Made by a program: the position numbers and the translations under genes. 29,996 nt of DNA from Syntrophaceae bacterium UBA1163 (lineage in GTDB: Bacteria; Desulfobacterota; BSN033; UBA1163). Under the pieces are notes generated by a model. That model was not told the DNA's origin. It was given only the letters and a program-made list of their open reading frames with translations, and did not search any database. The DNA lies in assembly GCA_002311635.1 (NCBI GenBank), contig DBZJ01000159.1, positions 22,240 to 52,235 on the forward strand. The letters are read 5' to 3'. Below, piece by piece: positions 16,266 to 24,456 of the stretch. Numbering within the stretch: position 1 is the first letter of the stretch; each line of letters opens with the position of its first letter.

Positions 16266-16329
16266 GAGATTAGAAATTTGGGGTTAGGGATTAGCAAACC
16301 CTAATCCCTGATCCCTAAACCCTAATCCC
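16266..16329. repeat. Heptad array, GGGATTA/CCCTAAT word, between tsaD and rsmA
   Basis: From GAGATTA (16266) the spacer is a run of 7-mers: four of the GGGATTA type, then, in the same 7-bp phase, their complements (CCCTAAT, CCCTGAT, CCCTAAA, CCCTAAT). The RNA can fold into a hairpin. It almost fills the tsaD-rsmA gap. Confidence 0.75.
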
Positions 16330-16339
16330 GGAAATTATT

Positions 16340-17167
16340 ATGGTATCGATTCGAAGTGAAATAAGAGAATATGGTCTATTTCCCAAGAAGAGACTGGGCC
16401 AGCATTTTCTCGTCGATCCGAACATCTTAAGTAAAGTGGTCCGAACGGCCCGGGTTGCAAAAGAGGACGTGGTTCTTGAGATAGGCCCAGGTCTTGGGGA
16501 AATGACCCTCGCCCTTGCCCGCGAAGTCAAAAAAGTAATTGCCGTCGAGGTCGATCCAAAATTAGCGGCAATATTGAGGGAAAAAGCAACAGGCCATCCT
16601 GCCGTAGAAGTGGTGGAAAGCGATATTTTGAAGCTGGACTTCAAGCGGTTTTTTAAAAAGGAAGGACGTCCGGTTAAAGTGGTGGCGAACCTTCCGTATC
16701 AGATCTCCACACCTCTTCTGTTCCGCTTCATTGAATCAAAAGAAGCCTTTTCTACGTTCACTTTAATGCTTCAAAAAGAGGTTGCCGAGAGGATGGTAGC
16801 TCCTACGGGCAGAAAAGAATACGGTCCACTGTCAATCTTCGTGCAAATGTTCTTAGACGTCTCCATCCGCTTCTTCATCAAACCCTCTGCCTTCTTTCCG
16901 CCACCGAAGGTTGAATCAGCCGTGGTTCAAATGGCCTGGAAAGAAAAACCCATGATTGAAAAGGAAGATGAGGAATGGTTCAAGAGAGTGGTGAAAGCCT
17001 GTTTCGGTTACCGTAGAAAAACTTTGATCAATGCGCTGAGACATTCAGACCTTTCGCTCCCCGAATCCATCGAATCGAGGATGGAGAGGATCGGAATAGA
17101 CTCTCGAAGAAGACCGGAAACCCTTACAATCCGGGAATTCGCCAGTTTGGCAGAGGTTTTAAAATAA
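16340..17167 (+). CDS. rsmA: 16S rRNA dimethyladenosine transferase (RsmA/KsgA)
   Basis: SAM-dependent enzyme that dimethylates two adjacent adenines near the 3' end of 16S rRNA during small-subunit maturation. Seen are the family start KKRLGQHFLVDPNILSKVV (16-34), SAM motif I LEIGPGLGEMT (46-56), the acidic end of beta2 VEVDPKL, and the catalytic NLPYQIST (117-124). The C-terminal helical RNA-binding part includes ACFGYRRKTLINALR. Length of 275 aa is typical. No clear ribosome site is visible, because the heptad array ends about 10 bases before the ATG. Confidence 0.97.
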   Translation: MVSIRSEIREYGLFPKKRLGQHFLVDPNILSKVVRTARVAKEDVVLEIGPGLGEMTLALAREVKKVIAVEVDPKLAAILREKATGHPAVEVVESDILKLDFKRFFKKEGRPVKVVANLPYQISTPLLFRFIESKEAFSTFTLMLQKEVAERMVAPTGRKEYGPLSIFVQMFLDVSIRFFIKPSAFFPPPKVESAVVQMAWKEKPMIEKEDEEWFKRVVKACFGYRRKTLINALRHSDLSLPESIESRMERIGIDSRRRPETLTIREFASLAEVLK

Positions 17168-17181
17168 TTGGGAAATTCTAT

Positions 17182-17210
17182 TTGCAAAACCTCGGGAGGA
17201 TGATTATTTT
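17182..17210 (+). promoter_or_regulatory. Possible sigma-70-type promoter for clpB
   Basis: TTGCAA (17182-17187), a 17-base spacer and TATTTT (17205-17210). No CIRCE element or clear heat-shock sigma consensus is seen in the 98-bp gap, so heat control, if any, is not evident. Confidence 0.35.
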
Positions 17211-17265
17211 AGGGTGTAATTGGGTCATTTTATAGGGGTAATTGAATAGGGGGGAGTGAAACAAA

Positions 17266-19857
17266 ATGGATACAGAGAAACTCACTTTGAAAGCTCAGGA
17301 AGCTCTGCAAGAGGCGAAAGCTGTTGCCGAGCGAAAGCACCATCAGCAAATAGACGTGGAGCACCTCTTGGCAGCCCTCCTCGGAAAGAAGGAGGGGATT
17401 GTCATCCCCATCCTCCAAAAATTGGGGTCGAACCCGGATTTAATCGCTTCTCAGTTGGAGGATGAGTTAAATCGGATTCCTCAGGTGACGGGGAGAGGAG
17501 CAGGACAGGTCTATCTATCCAGCCGGCTCAATGAAATTCTAAACAATGCTTGGAAGGAAGCCGAGAGATTGACGGATGAATACGTCTCAACCGAACATCT
17601 GCTCATTGCGATTGCCGATGAGAAGCAAGGGGCTGCTTTTCAGATCCTCCGGAGAAGTGGGGTGACGAAGGATGCGATTTTCAGGGTGCTGCAAGAGATT
17701 CGTGGGCCTCATCGTGTTACGGATCAAAACCCCGAAGAGAAATACCAGGCCTTGAAACGCTATGCCAGGGACCTCACCGAGGAGGCAAGGAAAGGAAAGC
17801 TCGATCCGGTTATCGGCAGAGATGATGAAATCCGAAGGGTGATTCAAGTCCTCTCAAGGAGAACGAAGAATAACCCTGTCTTGATCGGCGAGCCGGGAGT
17901 CGGTAAAACCGCCATTGTGGAAGGATTGGCACAGAGAATCGTCAAAGGAGATATTCCGGAGACGTTGAAAAATAAGAAACTGGTCGCCCTTGATCTGGGA
18001 GCCCTGATTGCCGGCGCCAAATTCAGGGGTGAATTCGAAGACAGGTTGAAAGCCGTTTTGAAAGAGATTTCAAATGCCGCGGGGAATATCATTCTCTTCA
18101 TCGATGAGCTCCACACCTTGGTCGGTGCTGGCGCTGCAGAGGGCGCCATCGATGCTTCGAATATGCTGAAGCCCGCCCTCGCTCGAGGGGAGCTCCGATG
18201 TGTCGGCGCCACCACGCTCAATGAATATCGAAAATATGTGGAAAAGGATGCCGCCCTGGAGAGACGGTTCCAGCCGATTTACGTCAGCCAACCGTCGGTC
18301 GAAGATACCATTGCCATTTTAAGAGGATTAAAGGAGCGTTACGAGATTCATCATGGCGTAAAAATCAAAGACTCGGCCATCATCGCGGCAGCAATGCTTT
18401 CCCATCGGTACATTTCAGACCGCTTCCTTCCGGACAAAGCGGTCGATTTGATTGATGAATCCGCATCGAGGCTGAGAATTGAGATCGATAGCGTCCCTGT
18501 GGAGATCGACGAAGTCCAGCGGAAGATCATGCAGCTTGAGATCGAACGTCAGGCCCTGAAAAAGGAGAAGGACAAAGCTTCCCTCGATCGGTTGAAAAAG
18601 CTCGAAAAAGAGCTCGCCGACCTGAAAGAGGAAGTCGGCGAAAAGAAAGTCAAGTGGGACAACGAGAAGAAAGCGATCTCAAGAATCCGCGAGATCAAAG
18701 AAAAGATCGAGAAGACAAAGCAGATGATGAAGGAGGCGGAGAGAGAGGTGAATTATTCGAGGCTGGCGGAGCTGCAGTACGGAGAGATGGCAAGACTCGA
18801 AAGCGAACTGAAAAAAGAAGAAGGGAAACTTGCCGAACTTCAAAAAAGCGAAAAGATGTTGAAAGAAGAGGTGGATGAAGAAGACGTTGCTGAGGTGGTT
18901 TCCAAATGGACCGGTATCCCCGTTTCAAGGATGTTGGAGGGAGAGGTCGAAAAACTGGTCCACATGGAAGAGAGGCTCAAACAGAGGGTCGTGGGCCAGG
19001 ATGACGCGATCATCGCTGTTTCCAATGCCGTGAGAAGGGCGAGGGCAGGTCTACAGGACCCCAATCGGCCCATCGGCTCCTTTATCTTTATGGGACCCAC
19101 CGGGGTGGGAAAGACGGAGCTGGCTCGCGCCCTGGCCGAGTTCTTATTCGATGATGAGCAGGCCATGGTGAGAATTGATATGTCGGAGTACATGGAGAAA
19201 CATTCTGTGGCCCGATTGATCGGCGCACCGCCGGGGTATGTTGGATACGAGGAGGGCGGTTTTCTTACGGAGGCGGTTCGGAGAAGACCTTATTCCATTG
19301 TGCTGATGGATGAGATCGAGAAGGCCCATCCGGACGTGTTCAACATCCTCTTACAGATTTTAGACGATGGAAGGCTCACCGACGGTCACGGTCGAACGGT
19401 TGATTTTAAGAATACCGTGGTGATCATGACCTCCAATATCGGAAGCCAATGGATCGTGGACTTAGGTGAGAAAGATTATGAAGAGATGCGGCGTCGGGTG
19501 ATGGATGCCGTCAAGGCCCAGTTCAAACCGGAATTCTTGAATCGGGTTGACGAACTCATCATCTTCCACAGTCTCGGACTGGAACAGATTAAGGCGATCG
19601 TCGAAATCCAGGTGAAGAAACTCGAGCAACGACTATCGGAGAAGCGAATACAACTGAAGATGACTGAAAAGGCCAAGGAATGGTTAGCCAAGGAAGGATT
19701 TGATCCTGCCTATGGGGCGCGGCCCCTTAAGCGGGTGATTCAAAAAGAGATTCAGGATAAATTAGCAATGAAATTATTGGAGGGTAAATTTAAGGAAGGC
19801 AATATGATTACCGCAGATCTGGATGATAGGAAAGGGGAATTGGTATTCAGGACATAG
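17266..19857 (+). CDS. clpB: ATP-dependent disaggregase ClpB
   Basis: Hsp100 hexamer that threads aggregated proteins through its pore with DnaK's help. The 863 aa hold: the Clp N-domain with two repeats (about 1-150); first AAA+ module with Walker A GEPGVGKT (208-215) and the [15 protein letters not shown] region; a long coiled-coil middle domain (about 405-525) that distinguishes ClpB from ClpA/C; and a second AAA+ module with Walker A GPTGVGKT (610-617), the pore loop [29 protein letters not shown] and a D2-small domain ending in [12 protein letters not shown] purine-rich GGGGGGAG ribosome site precedes the ATG. It is probably a single-gene transcript. Confidence 0.98.
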   Translation: MDTEKLTLKAQEALQEAKAVAERKHHQQIDVEHLLAALLGKKEGIVIPILQKLGSNPDLIASQLEDELNRIPQVTGRGAGQVYLSSRLNEILNNAWKEAERLTDEYVSTEHLLIAIADEKQGAAFQILRRSGVTKDAIFRVLQEIRGPHRVTDQNPEEKYQALKRYARDLTEEARKGKLDPVIGRDDEIRRVIQVLSRRTKNNPVLIGEPGVGKTAIVEGLAQRIVKGDIPETLKNKKLVALDLGALIAGAKFRGEFEDRLKAVLKEISNAAGNIILFIDELHTLVGAGAAEGAIDASNMLKPALARGELRCVGATTLNEYRKYVEKDAALERRFQPIYVSQPSVEDTIAILRGLKERYEIHHGVKIKDSAIIAAAMLSHRYISDRFLPDKAVDLIDESASRLRIEIDSVPVEIDEVQRKIMQLEIERQALKKEKDKASLDRLKKLEKELADLKEEVGEKKVKWDNEKKAISRIREIKEKIEKTKQMMKEAEREVNYSRLAELQYGEMARLESELKKEEGKLAELQKSEKMLKEEVDEEDVAEVVSKWTGIPVSRMLEGEVEKLVHMEERLKQRVVGQDDAIIAVSNAVRRARAGLQDPNRPIGSFIFMGPTGVGKTELARALAEFLFDDEQAMVRIDMSEYMEKHSVARLIGAPPGYVGYEEGGFLTEAVRRRPYSIVLMDEIEKAHPDVFNILLQILDDGRLTDGHGRTVDFKNTVVIMTSNIGSQWIVDLGEKDYEEMRRRVMDAVKAQFKPEFLNRVDELIIFHSLGLEQIKAIVEIQVKKLEQRLSEKRIQLKMTEKAKEWLAKEGFDPAYGARPLKRVIQKEIQDKLAMKLLEGKFKEGNMITADLDDRKGELVFRT

Positions 19858-19878
19858 AGTCGTAACTTAAGAATTTTC

Positions 19879-19907
19879 TTGACAATATTTCAAAAAGCTG
19901 TTATGAA
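19879..19907 (+). promoter_or_regulatory. Sigma-70-type promoter of tRNA-Val
   Basis: Perfect -35 TTGACA (19879-19884), 17-base spacer, -10 TATGAA (19902-19907), about 45 bases before the tRNA. Confidence 0.65.
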
Positions 19908-19953
19908 AACAAATACTTTCGAAAACGTGTATATTCGAGTCAGGGAGGTCTGA

Positions 19954-20028
19954 AGGCACGTAGCTCAGGGGGAGAGCGCTACCTTGACGCGGTAGAAGTC
20001 TGGGGTTCAAATCCCCACGTGCCTACCA
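19954..20028 (+). tRNA. tRNA-Val (anticodon GAC)
   Basis: Full cloverleaf: acceptor AGGCACG/CGTGCCT, D stem GCTC/GAGC, anticodon stem CTACC/GGTAG with loop TTGACGC, T arm TGGGG-TTCAAAT-CCCCA, discriminator A and encoded CCA. GAC reads GUC and GUU valine codons. Confidence 0.95.
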
Positions 20029-20091
20029 TTGAAACCAATCTATTAAAAGTGGAACATAAGTTATTGAAGAGTCAGACATTTTAATGAAGAC

Positions 20092-20142
20092 AAAATGGAG
20101 AGGCATCATTCAGATTTATTTTGAGTGATGCCTCTCCATTTT
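20092..20142 (+). terminator. 17-bp perfect inverted repeat between tRNA-Val and thrS (terminator or attenuator)
   Basis: AAAATGGAGAGGCATCA (20092-20108) pairs perfectly with TGATGCCTCTCCATTTT (20126-20142) across a 17-base loop. The A-run and T-run flanks make it look bidirectional. It would end the tRNA transcript, and it lies immediately before thrS, so attenuation of the operon is possible. Confidence 0.6.
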
Positions 20143-20166
20143 CAATTCAAGTGGGACGGCGTGAAA

Positions 20167-22062
20167 ATGGGAGAGCAGGTGACGATCACAATGCCCGATG
20201 GTGAGAAAAGGCAGATTCCGAAAGGTACGAAGCTTAAAGAGCTGGCTGACCAGTGGGATAAGGAAGCGATCGCCGCACAAGTGGATGGAACTCTCCTCGA
20301 CCTCGGCAGAGCGATGGAAAAGGATGCCCCGGTTTCATTCATTTCGGTTCGGTCGAAAAAAGGATTAGAGATACTGCGCCATTCCGCCTCTCATGTCATG
20401 GCTCAAGCGGTAAAGGAGCTCTTCCCAACGGTTAAACTTACCTTCGGCCCATCGACGGAAAACGGTTTTTATTACGATTTCGATTATGATCGAACTTTTA
20501 CGACACAAGATCTTGAGGCGATCGAAAAAAGGATGTCCGATATTGTCGCAAAGGACGAGCCCTTTATCCGCGAGGAAGTCTCAAAAGAAGAGGCCCTTAG
20601 AACCTTTCGAGAGATGGGTGAAGCCTACAAAGTGGAGCACCTGGAAGATCTTCCGGATCGCGTTTCCCTGTATCGGCAGGGGAGCTTTTTAGACCTTTGT
20701 GAAGGGCCCCATATCCCCTCGACGGGGAGAATCAAAGCCTTTCGGCTCTTAAGCGTATCGGGAACTTATTGGAGAGGAGATGCCCGGAACAGAGTTCTCC
20801 AGAGGATTTACGGAACGGCATTTCCGGCCCAAGAGGCCTTGGAAGAGTTTCTCCGCATGCTCGAGGAGGCTCGGAAACGAGACCACCGAAAATTGGGAAG
20901 AGAACTCGACCTCTTCAGTCTGAGCGAAGAAGCGGGCCCGGGTCTGGTGATCTATCACCCCAAGGGCGCTATCCTCAGGACGATCTTAGAGGACTTTGAA
21001 AAGAAGGAGCATCTGAAGCGAGGTTATCAAATCGTCATCGGTCCTCATCTCCTCCGGCTGGAACTTTGGAAACAATCCGGCCATTTCGAAAACTATCGGG
21101 ACAAGATGTACTTCACAAAGGTGGAGGATGCCGAATATGGGATCAAACCGATGAACTGCCTGGCCCATATGCTCATCTACAAATCTCAAATTCGAAGTTA
21201 TCGAGATCTCCCCATCCGATATTTCGAATTGGGAACGGTGTACCGGCACGAGAAATCCGGGGAGCTTCATGGTCTTCTCCGGGTGAGAGGGTTTACCCAG
21301 GACGATGCCCATATCCTCTGCCGGCCCGAACAGTTGAACGATGAGATATGCTCGATCATCGAGTTTGTGGATGATGTGATGAAGATCTTTGGCTTCGAGT
21401 ATGAAATGGAACTCAGCACAAGGCCGGAAAAATCGATTGGGGCGGATGAGGACTGGGAAAGAGCCACCCAGGCCCTTCTGAATGCCCTTAAAACGAAAAA
21501 CCTTTCTTACGATGTGAATGAAGGGGAAGGGGCTTTTTACGGTCCGAAGATCGATGTCAAGCTAAAAGATGCGCTCAACCGGAGGTGGCAGTGTGCGACG
21601 ATTCAAGTGGACTTCGCTATGCCCGAGCGGTTTGACCTGACGTATGTGGGGAGCGACGGGGAACGGCACAGGCCGGTCATGCTTCATCGGGTCATCCTCG
21701 GAGCCATGGAGAGGTTCATCGGGGTATTGATTGAGCACTATGCCGGAGCATTTCCTGTTTGGCTTGCTCCCACCCAGGCGATCCTAATGACGGTCACGGA
21801 CCGGCAGGCGCCTTATGGTGAAGGTGCCTACAAACAACTCATTCAAGCAGGGATACGAGTCGAGAAGGATTTCCGTAATGAGAAGTTAGGGTTCAAGATT
21901 CGAGAAGCTCAGATCCAGAAGGTTCCCTATATGTTGGTGATTGGAGATCGGGAAGTAAAAGAGAAAACCATTTCTCCTCGGAAACGAAATGGGGAGACGC
22001 TAAAATCGATGCCGGTTGAGGATTTTGTTAAACAGATCGAATCCGAATATCCCAAGTTATGA
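20167..22062 (+). CDS. thrS: Threonyl-tRNA synthetase
   Basis: Class II synthetase charging tRNA-Thr. Domains in order: TGS ([19 protein letters not shown]), the editing domain with HSASHVMAQ and [11 protein letters not shown] (both His and the Cys/His pair of the editing site present), then the catalytic core with zinc ligand Cys in IKPMNCLAH, motif 2 around [32 protein letters not shown], and motif 3 [22 protein letters not shown]-terminal anticodon-binding domain starts [11 protein letters not shown] start at ATG 20167 (MGEQVTITM): the more upstream in-frame GTG (20125) lies inside the hairpin at 20092-20142. The ribosome site is weak either way. First gene of the translation operon. Confidence 0.97.
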   Translation: MGEQVTITMPDGEKRQIPKGTKLKELADQWDKEAIAAQVDGTLLDLGRAMEKDAPVSFISVRSKKGLEILRHSASHVMAQAVKELFPTVKLTFGPSTENGFYYDFDYDRTFTTQDLEAIEKRMSDIVAKDEPFIREEVSKEEALRTFREMGEAYKVEHLEDLPDRVSLYRQGSFLDLCEGPHIPSTGRIKAFRLLSVSGTYWRGDARNRVLQRIYGTAFPAQEALEEFLRMLEEARKRDHRKLGRELDLFSLSEEAGPGLVIYHPKGAILRTILEDFEKKEHLKRGYQIVIGPHLLRLELWKQSGHFENYRDKMYFTKVEDAEYGIKPMNCLAHMLIYKSQIRSYRDLPIRYFELGTVYRHEKSGELHGLLRVRGFTQDDAHILCRPEQLNDEICSIIEFVDDVMKIFGFEYEMELSTRPEKSIGADEDWERATQALLNALKTKNLSYDVNEGEGAFYGPKIDVKLKDALNRRWQCATIQVDFAMPERFDLTYVGSDGERHRPVMLHRVILGAMERFIGVLIEHYAGAFPVWLAPTQAILMTVTDRQAPYGEGAYKQLIQAGIRVEKDFRNEKLGFKIREAQIQKVPYMLVIGDREVKEKTISPRKRNGETLKSMPVEDFVKQIESEYPKL

Positions 22063-22063
22063 G

Positions 22064-22098
22064 ATACGCTAAGCGCTTAGCGCTATGCGCATAGCGAC
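22064..22098. repeat. Heptad array before infC (TAGCGCT/ATGCGCA word)
   Basis: Five 7-mers in phase from ATACGCT to TAGCGAC, self-complementary in part. A sister array with the same last unit lies before rplT (22929-22963). Both end a few bases before a Shine-Dalgarno sequence. Confidence 0.75.
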
Positions 22099-22103
22099 AA
22101 GAA

Positions 22104-22121
22104 AAGGAGGTGATGTTTATC
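22104..22121 (+). promoter_or_regulatory. Extended Shine-Dalgarno and probable AUC start codon of infC
   Basis: AAGGAGGTGAT (22104-22114) is an 11-base match to the 16S rRNA 3' end. The GTG at 22110 overlaps the core GGAGG (22106-22110), and the ATG at 22113 follows it by only 2 bases, so neither is a usable start. ATC at 22119 is 8 bases from the core and gives the N-terminus expected for IF3. Confidence 0.7.
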
Positions 22122-22643
22122 GCAAGAGATGTTCGAATTAATCGAGAAATTCGAGCGAGGGAAGTGAGGGTGATCGACCCCGAGGGGAAGCAGCTGGGAG
22201 TCCTGCCCGCGGTAGAGGCACTCCGGCTAGCGGTCAATTATGAGCTCGACCTGGTGGAGGTTTCTCCGAAATCGGAACCGCCCGTCTGCCGAATCATGGA
22301 CTTTGGGAAGTTCAAATACCAACAAAGCAAGAAGGCGCATGATGCGAAAAAGAAACAGGTCGTTGTTCATCTTAAGGAAGTGAAAATGAGGCCGAAGACG
22401 GAGGAACACGATTTCCAGTTTAAGCTTCGTCATATCGAGCGTTTCTTAAAGGAGGGGAACAAGACCAAGGTGACCATTGTTTTTAGGGGAAGGGAGTTGA
22501 CCCACCCGGACCTGGGGAGGAGCATGCTCGGGAGGATCACCGAGGAGGCGAAGGAGTGGGCGAAGGTTGAGCAGCCCCCCAAATTTGAGGGAAGAAATTT
22601 CATTATGATCTTAGCTCCTCTCCAGAGTCAAAAAACCCAATAG
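22119..22643 (+). CDS. infC: Translation initiation factor IF-3, probable AUC start
   Basis: IF3 binds the 30S subunit and rejects initiation at non-standard codons and mismatched tRNAs. The protein has the N-domain (ARDVRINREIRAREVRVIDP, LDLVEVSP, PPVCRIMDFGKFKYQQSKK), a lysine-rich linker and the C-domain (EVKMRPKTEEHDFQFKLRH, VTIVFRGRELTHPDLG). Length from the AUC is 174 aa. Escherichia coli infC starts with AUU, and Myxococcus infC is, from memory, reported to start with AUC. Both are linked to autoregulation, because IF3 represses its own rare start. The same logic probably applies here. Confidence 0.95.
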   Translation: MARDVRINREIRAREVRVIDPEGKQLGVLPAVEALRLAVNYELDLVEVSPKSEPPVCRIMDFGKFKYQQSKKAHDAKKKQVVVHLKEVKMRPKTEEHDFQFKLRHIERFLKEGNKTKVTIVFRGRELTHPDLGRSMLGRITEEAKEWAKVEQPPKFEGRNFIMILAPLQSQKTQ

Positions 22644-22658
22644 AAGAGGATAACAGGC

Positions 22659-22707
22659 GTCGGTGATTGGTGTTGGTAAGCCTTTCACTGACACGCCCCA
22701 CTAACAC
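22659..22707. repeat. Heptad array before rpmI (ATTGGTG/CACTAAC word)
   Basis: Seven 7-mers from GTCGGTG to CTAACAC: three GGTG-type units, then units of the complementary type (ACTGACA, CTAACAC). Less regular than the others. It precedes the rpmI ribosome site AGGAGG. Confidence 0.5.
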
Positions 22708-22729
22708 TATTTCAGGAGGAGAGAATCAC

Positions 22730-22927
22730 GTGCCAAAATTGAAAACCAATCGAGGAGCAGCCAAAAGATTTAAGAAGACCGGGACGGGGAAGATAAGGGC
22801 CAAGAAGGCATTTGCCCGGCATATTCTGACGAAGAAAGCGACCAATCGAAAGCGGGGCCTCAGGAGGCCGAAGCTTATCGAGAAAACCGACTCCAAAGGG
22901 ATCAAGAAGTTGATACCGTATATCTAA
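22730..22927 (+). CDS. rpmI: 50S ribosomal protein bL35
   Basis: Small basic protein of 65 aa: [39 protein letters not shown] and a C-terminal KKLIPY, the standard bL35 pattern. The start is GTG at 22730 with AGGAGGAG upstream. A longer in-frame extension to 22667 would run through the heptad array and lacks family support. Located between infC and rplT as in most bacteria. Confidence 0.95.
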   Translation: MPKLKTNRGAAKRFKKTGTGKIRAKKAFARHILTKKATNRKRGLRRPKLIEKTDSKGIKKLIPYI

Positions 22928-22928
22928 A

Positions 22929-22963
22929 AAACGCTTAGCGCTTGGCGCTTTGCGCATAGCGAC
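22929..22963. repeat. Heptad array before rplT (TAGCGCT/TTGCGCA word)
   Basis: Five 7-mers from AAACGCT to TAGCGAC, matching the infC-upstream array unit by unit with a few substitutions. It ends five bases before the rplT ribosome site. Confidence 0.75.
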
Positions 22964-22983
22964 AACCAGGAGGATAATCAATC

Positions 22984-23349
22984 ATGCCGAGGGTAAAAGG
23001 AGGACCTAAGACAAGACAGAGGCGGAAAAAGGTCCTGAAAATGGCCAAGGGTTACCGGGCAGGGAGACGCCGGCTCTATCGAACGGCTGTCGATGCGGTT
23101 CATCGGGCTCTGGCTTATGCCTACCGAGACCGAAGGGCCAGGAAGAGGGACTTTAGAAGATTATGGATTACTCGCATCAATGCGGCAGCAAGGCTTCATG
23201 GTCTCTCTTACAGCCGTTTAATGGAGGCCCTGAGGAAAGCTCATATCGAATTGGACCGAAAGATATTAGCCGATTTGGCGGTGAATGATCCCAACGCCTT
23301 TTCCAAAATCGCCGAGATGGCAAAGACGAGCAGGTCGGGGAAGGCTTAA
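22984..23349 (+). CDS. rplT: 50S ribosomal protein bL20
   Basis: Binds 23S rRNA early in large-subunit assembly. It has the family start [20 protein letters not shown], then [14 protein letters not shown] and [20 protein letters not shown], with a compact C-terminal helical domain. Length of 121 aa is standard. AGGAGGA precedes the ATG. In Escherichia coli bL20 represses its own operon through an mRNA structure. The array just upstream could matter for that, but no known L20 site is recognisable. Confidence 0.97.
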   Translation: MPRVKGGPKTRQRRKKVLKMAKGYRAGRRRLYRTAVDAVHRALAYAYRDRRARKRDFRRLWITRINAAARLHGLSYSRLMEALRKAHIELDRKILADLAVNDPNAFSKIAEMAKTSRSGKA

Positions 23350-23366
23350 CGCAGGAGAGTCGCCTC

Positions 23367-24383
23367 GTGAAAGAGGAGTTGGACAGACTTCAAAACGAAG
23401 TACGCGTTTCCCTTTCTCAAGCCTCCACGCAGAAAGAGATCTCGGAAGTCCGCGTAAAGTATCTGGGTAAAAAGGGGAGCATCACACAGATCCTTAAAAG
23501 TTTAGGAACGCTCCCTGAGTCAGAACGTAGAGAGATAGGGCAAATAGCGAATCAACTCAAGCAGAACACGGAAACGAGAATCGAAGAAGCCCTTTCGCGA
23601 ATTCGAGAGAAAGACAGGCGGGAGGCTTTGGAAAGAGAGAAGATCGACGTGACCCTTCCCGGGAGGAGGATTCCCGTCGGGAAGAGGCATCCTCTCACCC
23701 AGATCCTTGATGCGATCATCGATATCTTCTCCCGCCTTGGCTTCGAGGTTGTAGAAGGACCGGAGGTCGAACTGGACTACTACAATTTTGAGGCTCTCAA
23801 TATTCCAAAGGGTCATCCTGCCAGAGAAATGCAGGCGACCTTCTTTATTTCGGATGACGTGGTTTTGAGGACGCATACGTCACCCGTTCAGGCGAGGACG
23901 ATGGAGAAGAAACGGCCTCCCGTGCGAGTGATCTCTCCGGGGGCCGTCTACCGATGCGATTCGGACCCAAGTCATTCTCCTATGTTCCATCAGGTGGAGG
24001 GGCTTCTCGTCGACAAGGGAGTTACGTTTGCCGATCTGAAAGGCGTACTAACCGCCTTTGTTCACCAGATGTTTGGCAAAGAGACAAAGCTCCGATTCCG
24101 GCCCAGTTTTTTCCCCTTCACAGAACCCAGTGCGGAAATCGACATTGAATGTTTCATCTGCGGGGGAAAGGGATGCGGGATTTGTTCCAATACAGGATGG
24201 TTAGAAATCCTTGGGTCTGGAATGGTGGACCCGGCGGTTTATAAGTTTGTGAATTACGATCCCGAGGAAGTGACCGGTTTTGCATTTGGATTGGGCATTG
24301 AGCGGATCGCGATGCTTAAGTTCGGAATTAATGATATCCGACTCTTCTTTACAAACGATCTGAGATTCCTCAGGCAATTTTAA
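23367..24383 (+). CDS. pheS: Phenylalanyl-tRNA synthetase alpha subunit
   Basis: Catalytic subunit of the alpha2-beta2 enzyme. An N-terminal coiled-coil tRNA-binding arm (about 1-95) precedes the class II core: PGRRIPVGKRHPLTQ, GFEVVEGPEVELDYYNFEAL, motif 2 region VISPGAVYRCDSDPSHSPMF with FHQVEGL, RFRPSFFPFTEPSAEIDIEC and the C-terminal GFAFGLGIERIAMLKFGI. An extra Cys cluster CFICGGKGCGIC at about residues 259-270 is seen in many bacterial PheS. It starts at GTG 23367, 17 bases after rplT, with GGAG upstream. 338 aa. Confidence 0.97.
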   Translation: MKEELDRLQNEVRVSLSQASTQKEISEVRVKYLGKKGSITQILKSLGTLPESERREIGQIANQLKQNTETRIEEALSRIREKDRREALEREKIDVTLPGRRIPVGKRHPLTQILDAIIDIFSRLGFEVVEGPEVELDYYNFEALNIPKGHPAREMQATFFISDDVVLRTHTSPVQARTMEKKRPPVRVISPGAVYRCDSDPSHSPMFHQVEGLLVDKGVTFADLKGVLTAFVHQMFGKETKLRFRPSFFPFTEPSAEIDIECFICGGKGCGICSNTGWLEILGSGMVDPAVYKFVNYDPEEVTGFAFGLGIERIAMLKFGINDIRLFFTNDLRFLRQF

Positions 24384-24446
24384 GTGCGGAATGCTGATTG
24401 CGGATTGCGGATTTAAATTACAAATTCCGCACTCCGGAATCCGCGA
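24384..24446. repeat. Heptad array between pheS and pheT (TTGCGGA/TCCGCAC word)
   Basis: Nine 7-mers in unbroken phase: GTGCGGA, ATGCTGA, two identical TTGCGGA units, two AT-rich spacer units, then three complementary TCCGNNN units. The transcript can form a hairpin. It sits exactly between the pheS stop and the pheT ribosome site. Confidence 0.8.
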
Positions 24447-24456
24447 TTGGAGTAAG

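Noticed and set aside
17168..17265. CIRCE or sigma-32 element before clpB
   Set aside because: Neither the GAGTGCTAA inverted repeat nor a CTTGAAA/CCCCAT pair is present.
20029..20166. T-box riboswitch before thrS
   Set aside because: No T-box core (TGGNACCGCG) or specifier structure is seen, only one simple hairpin.
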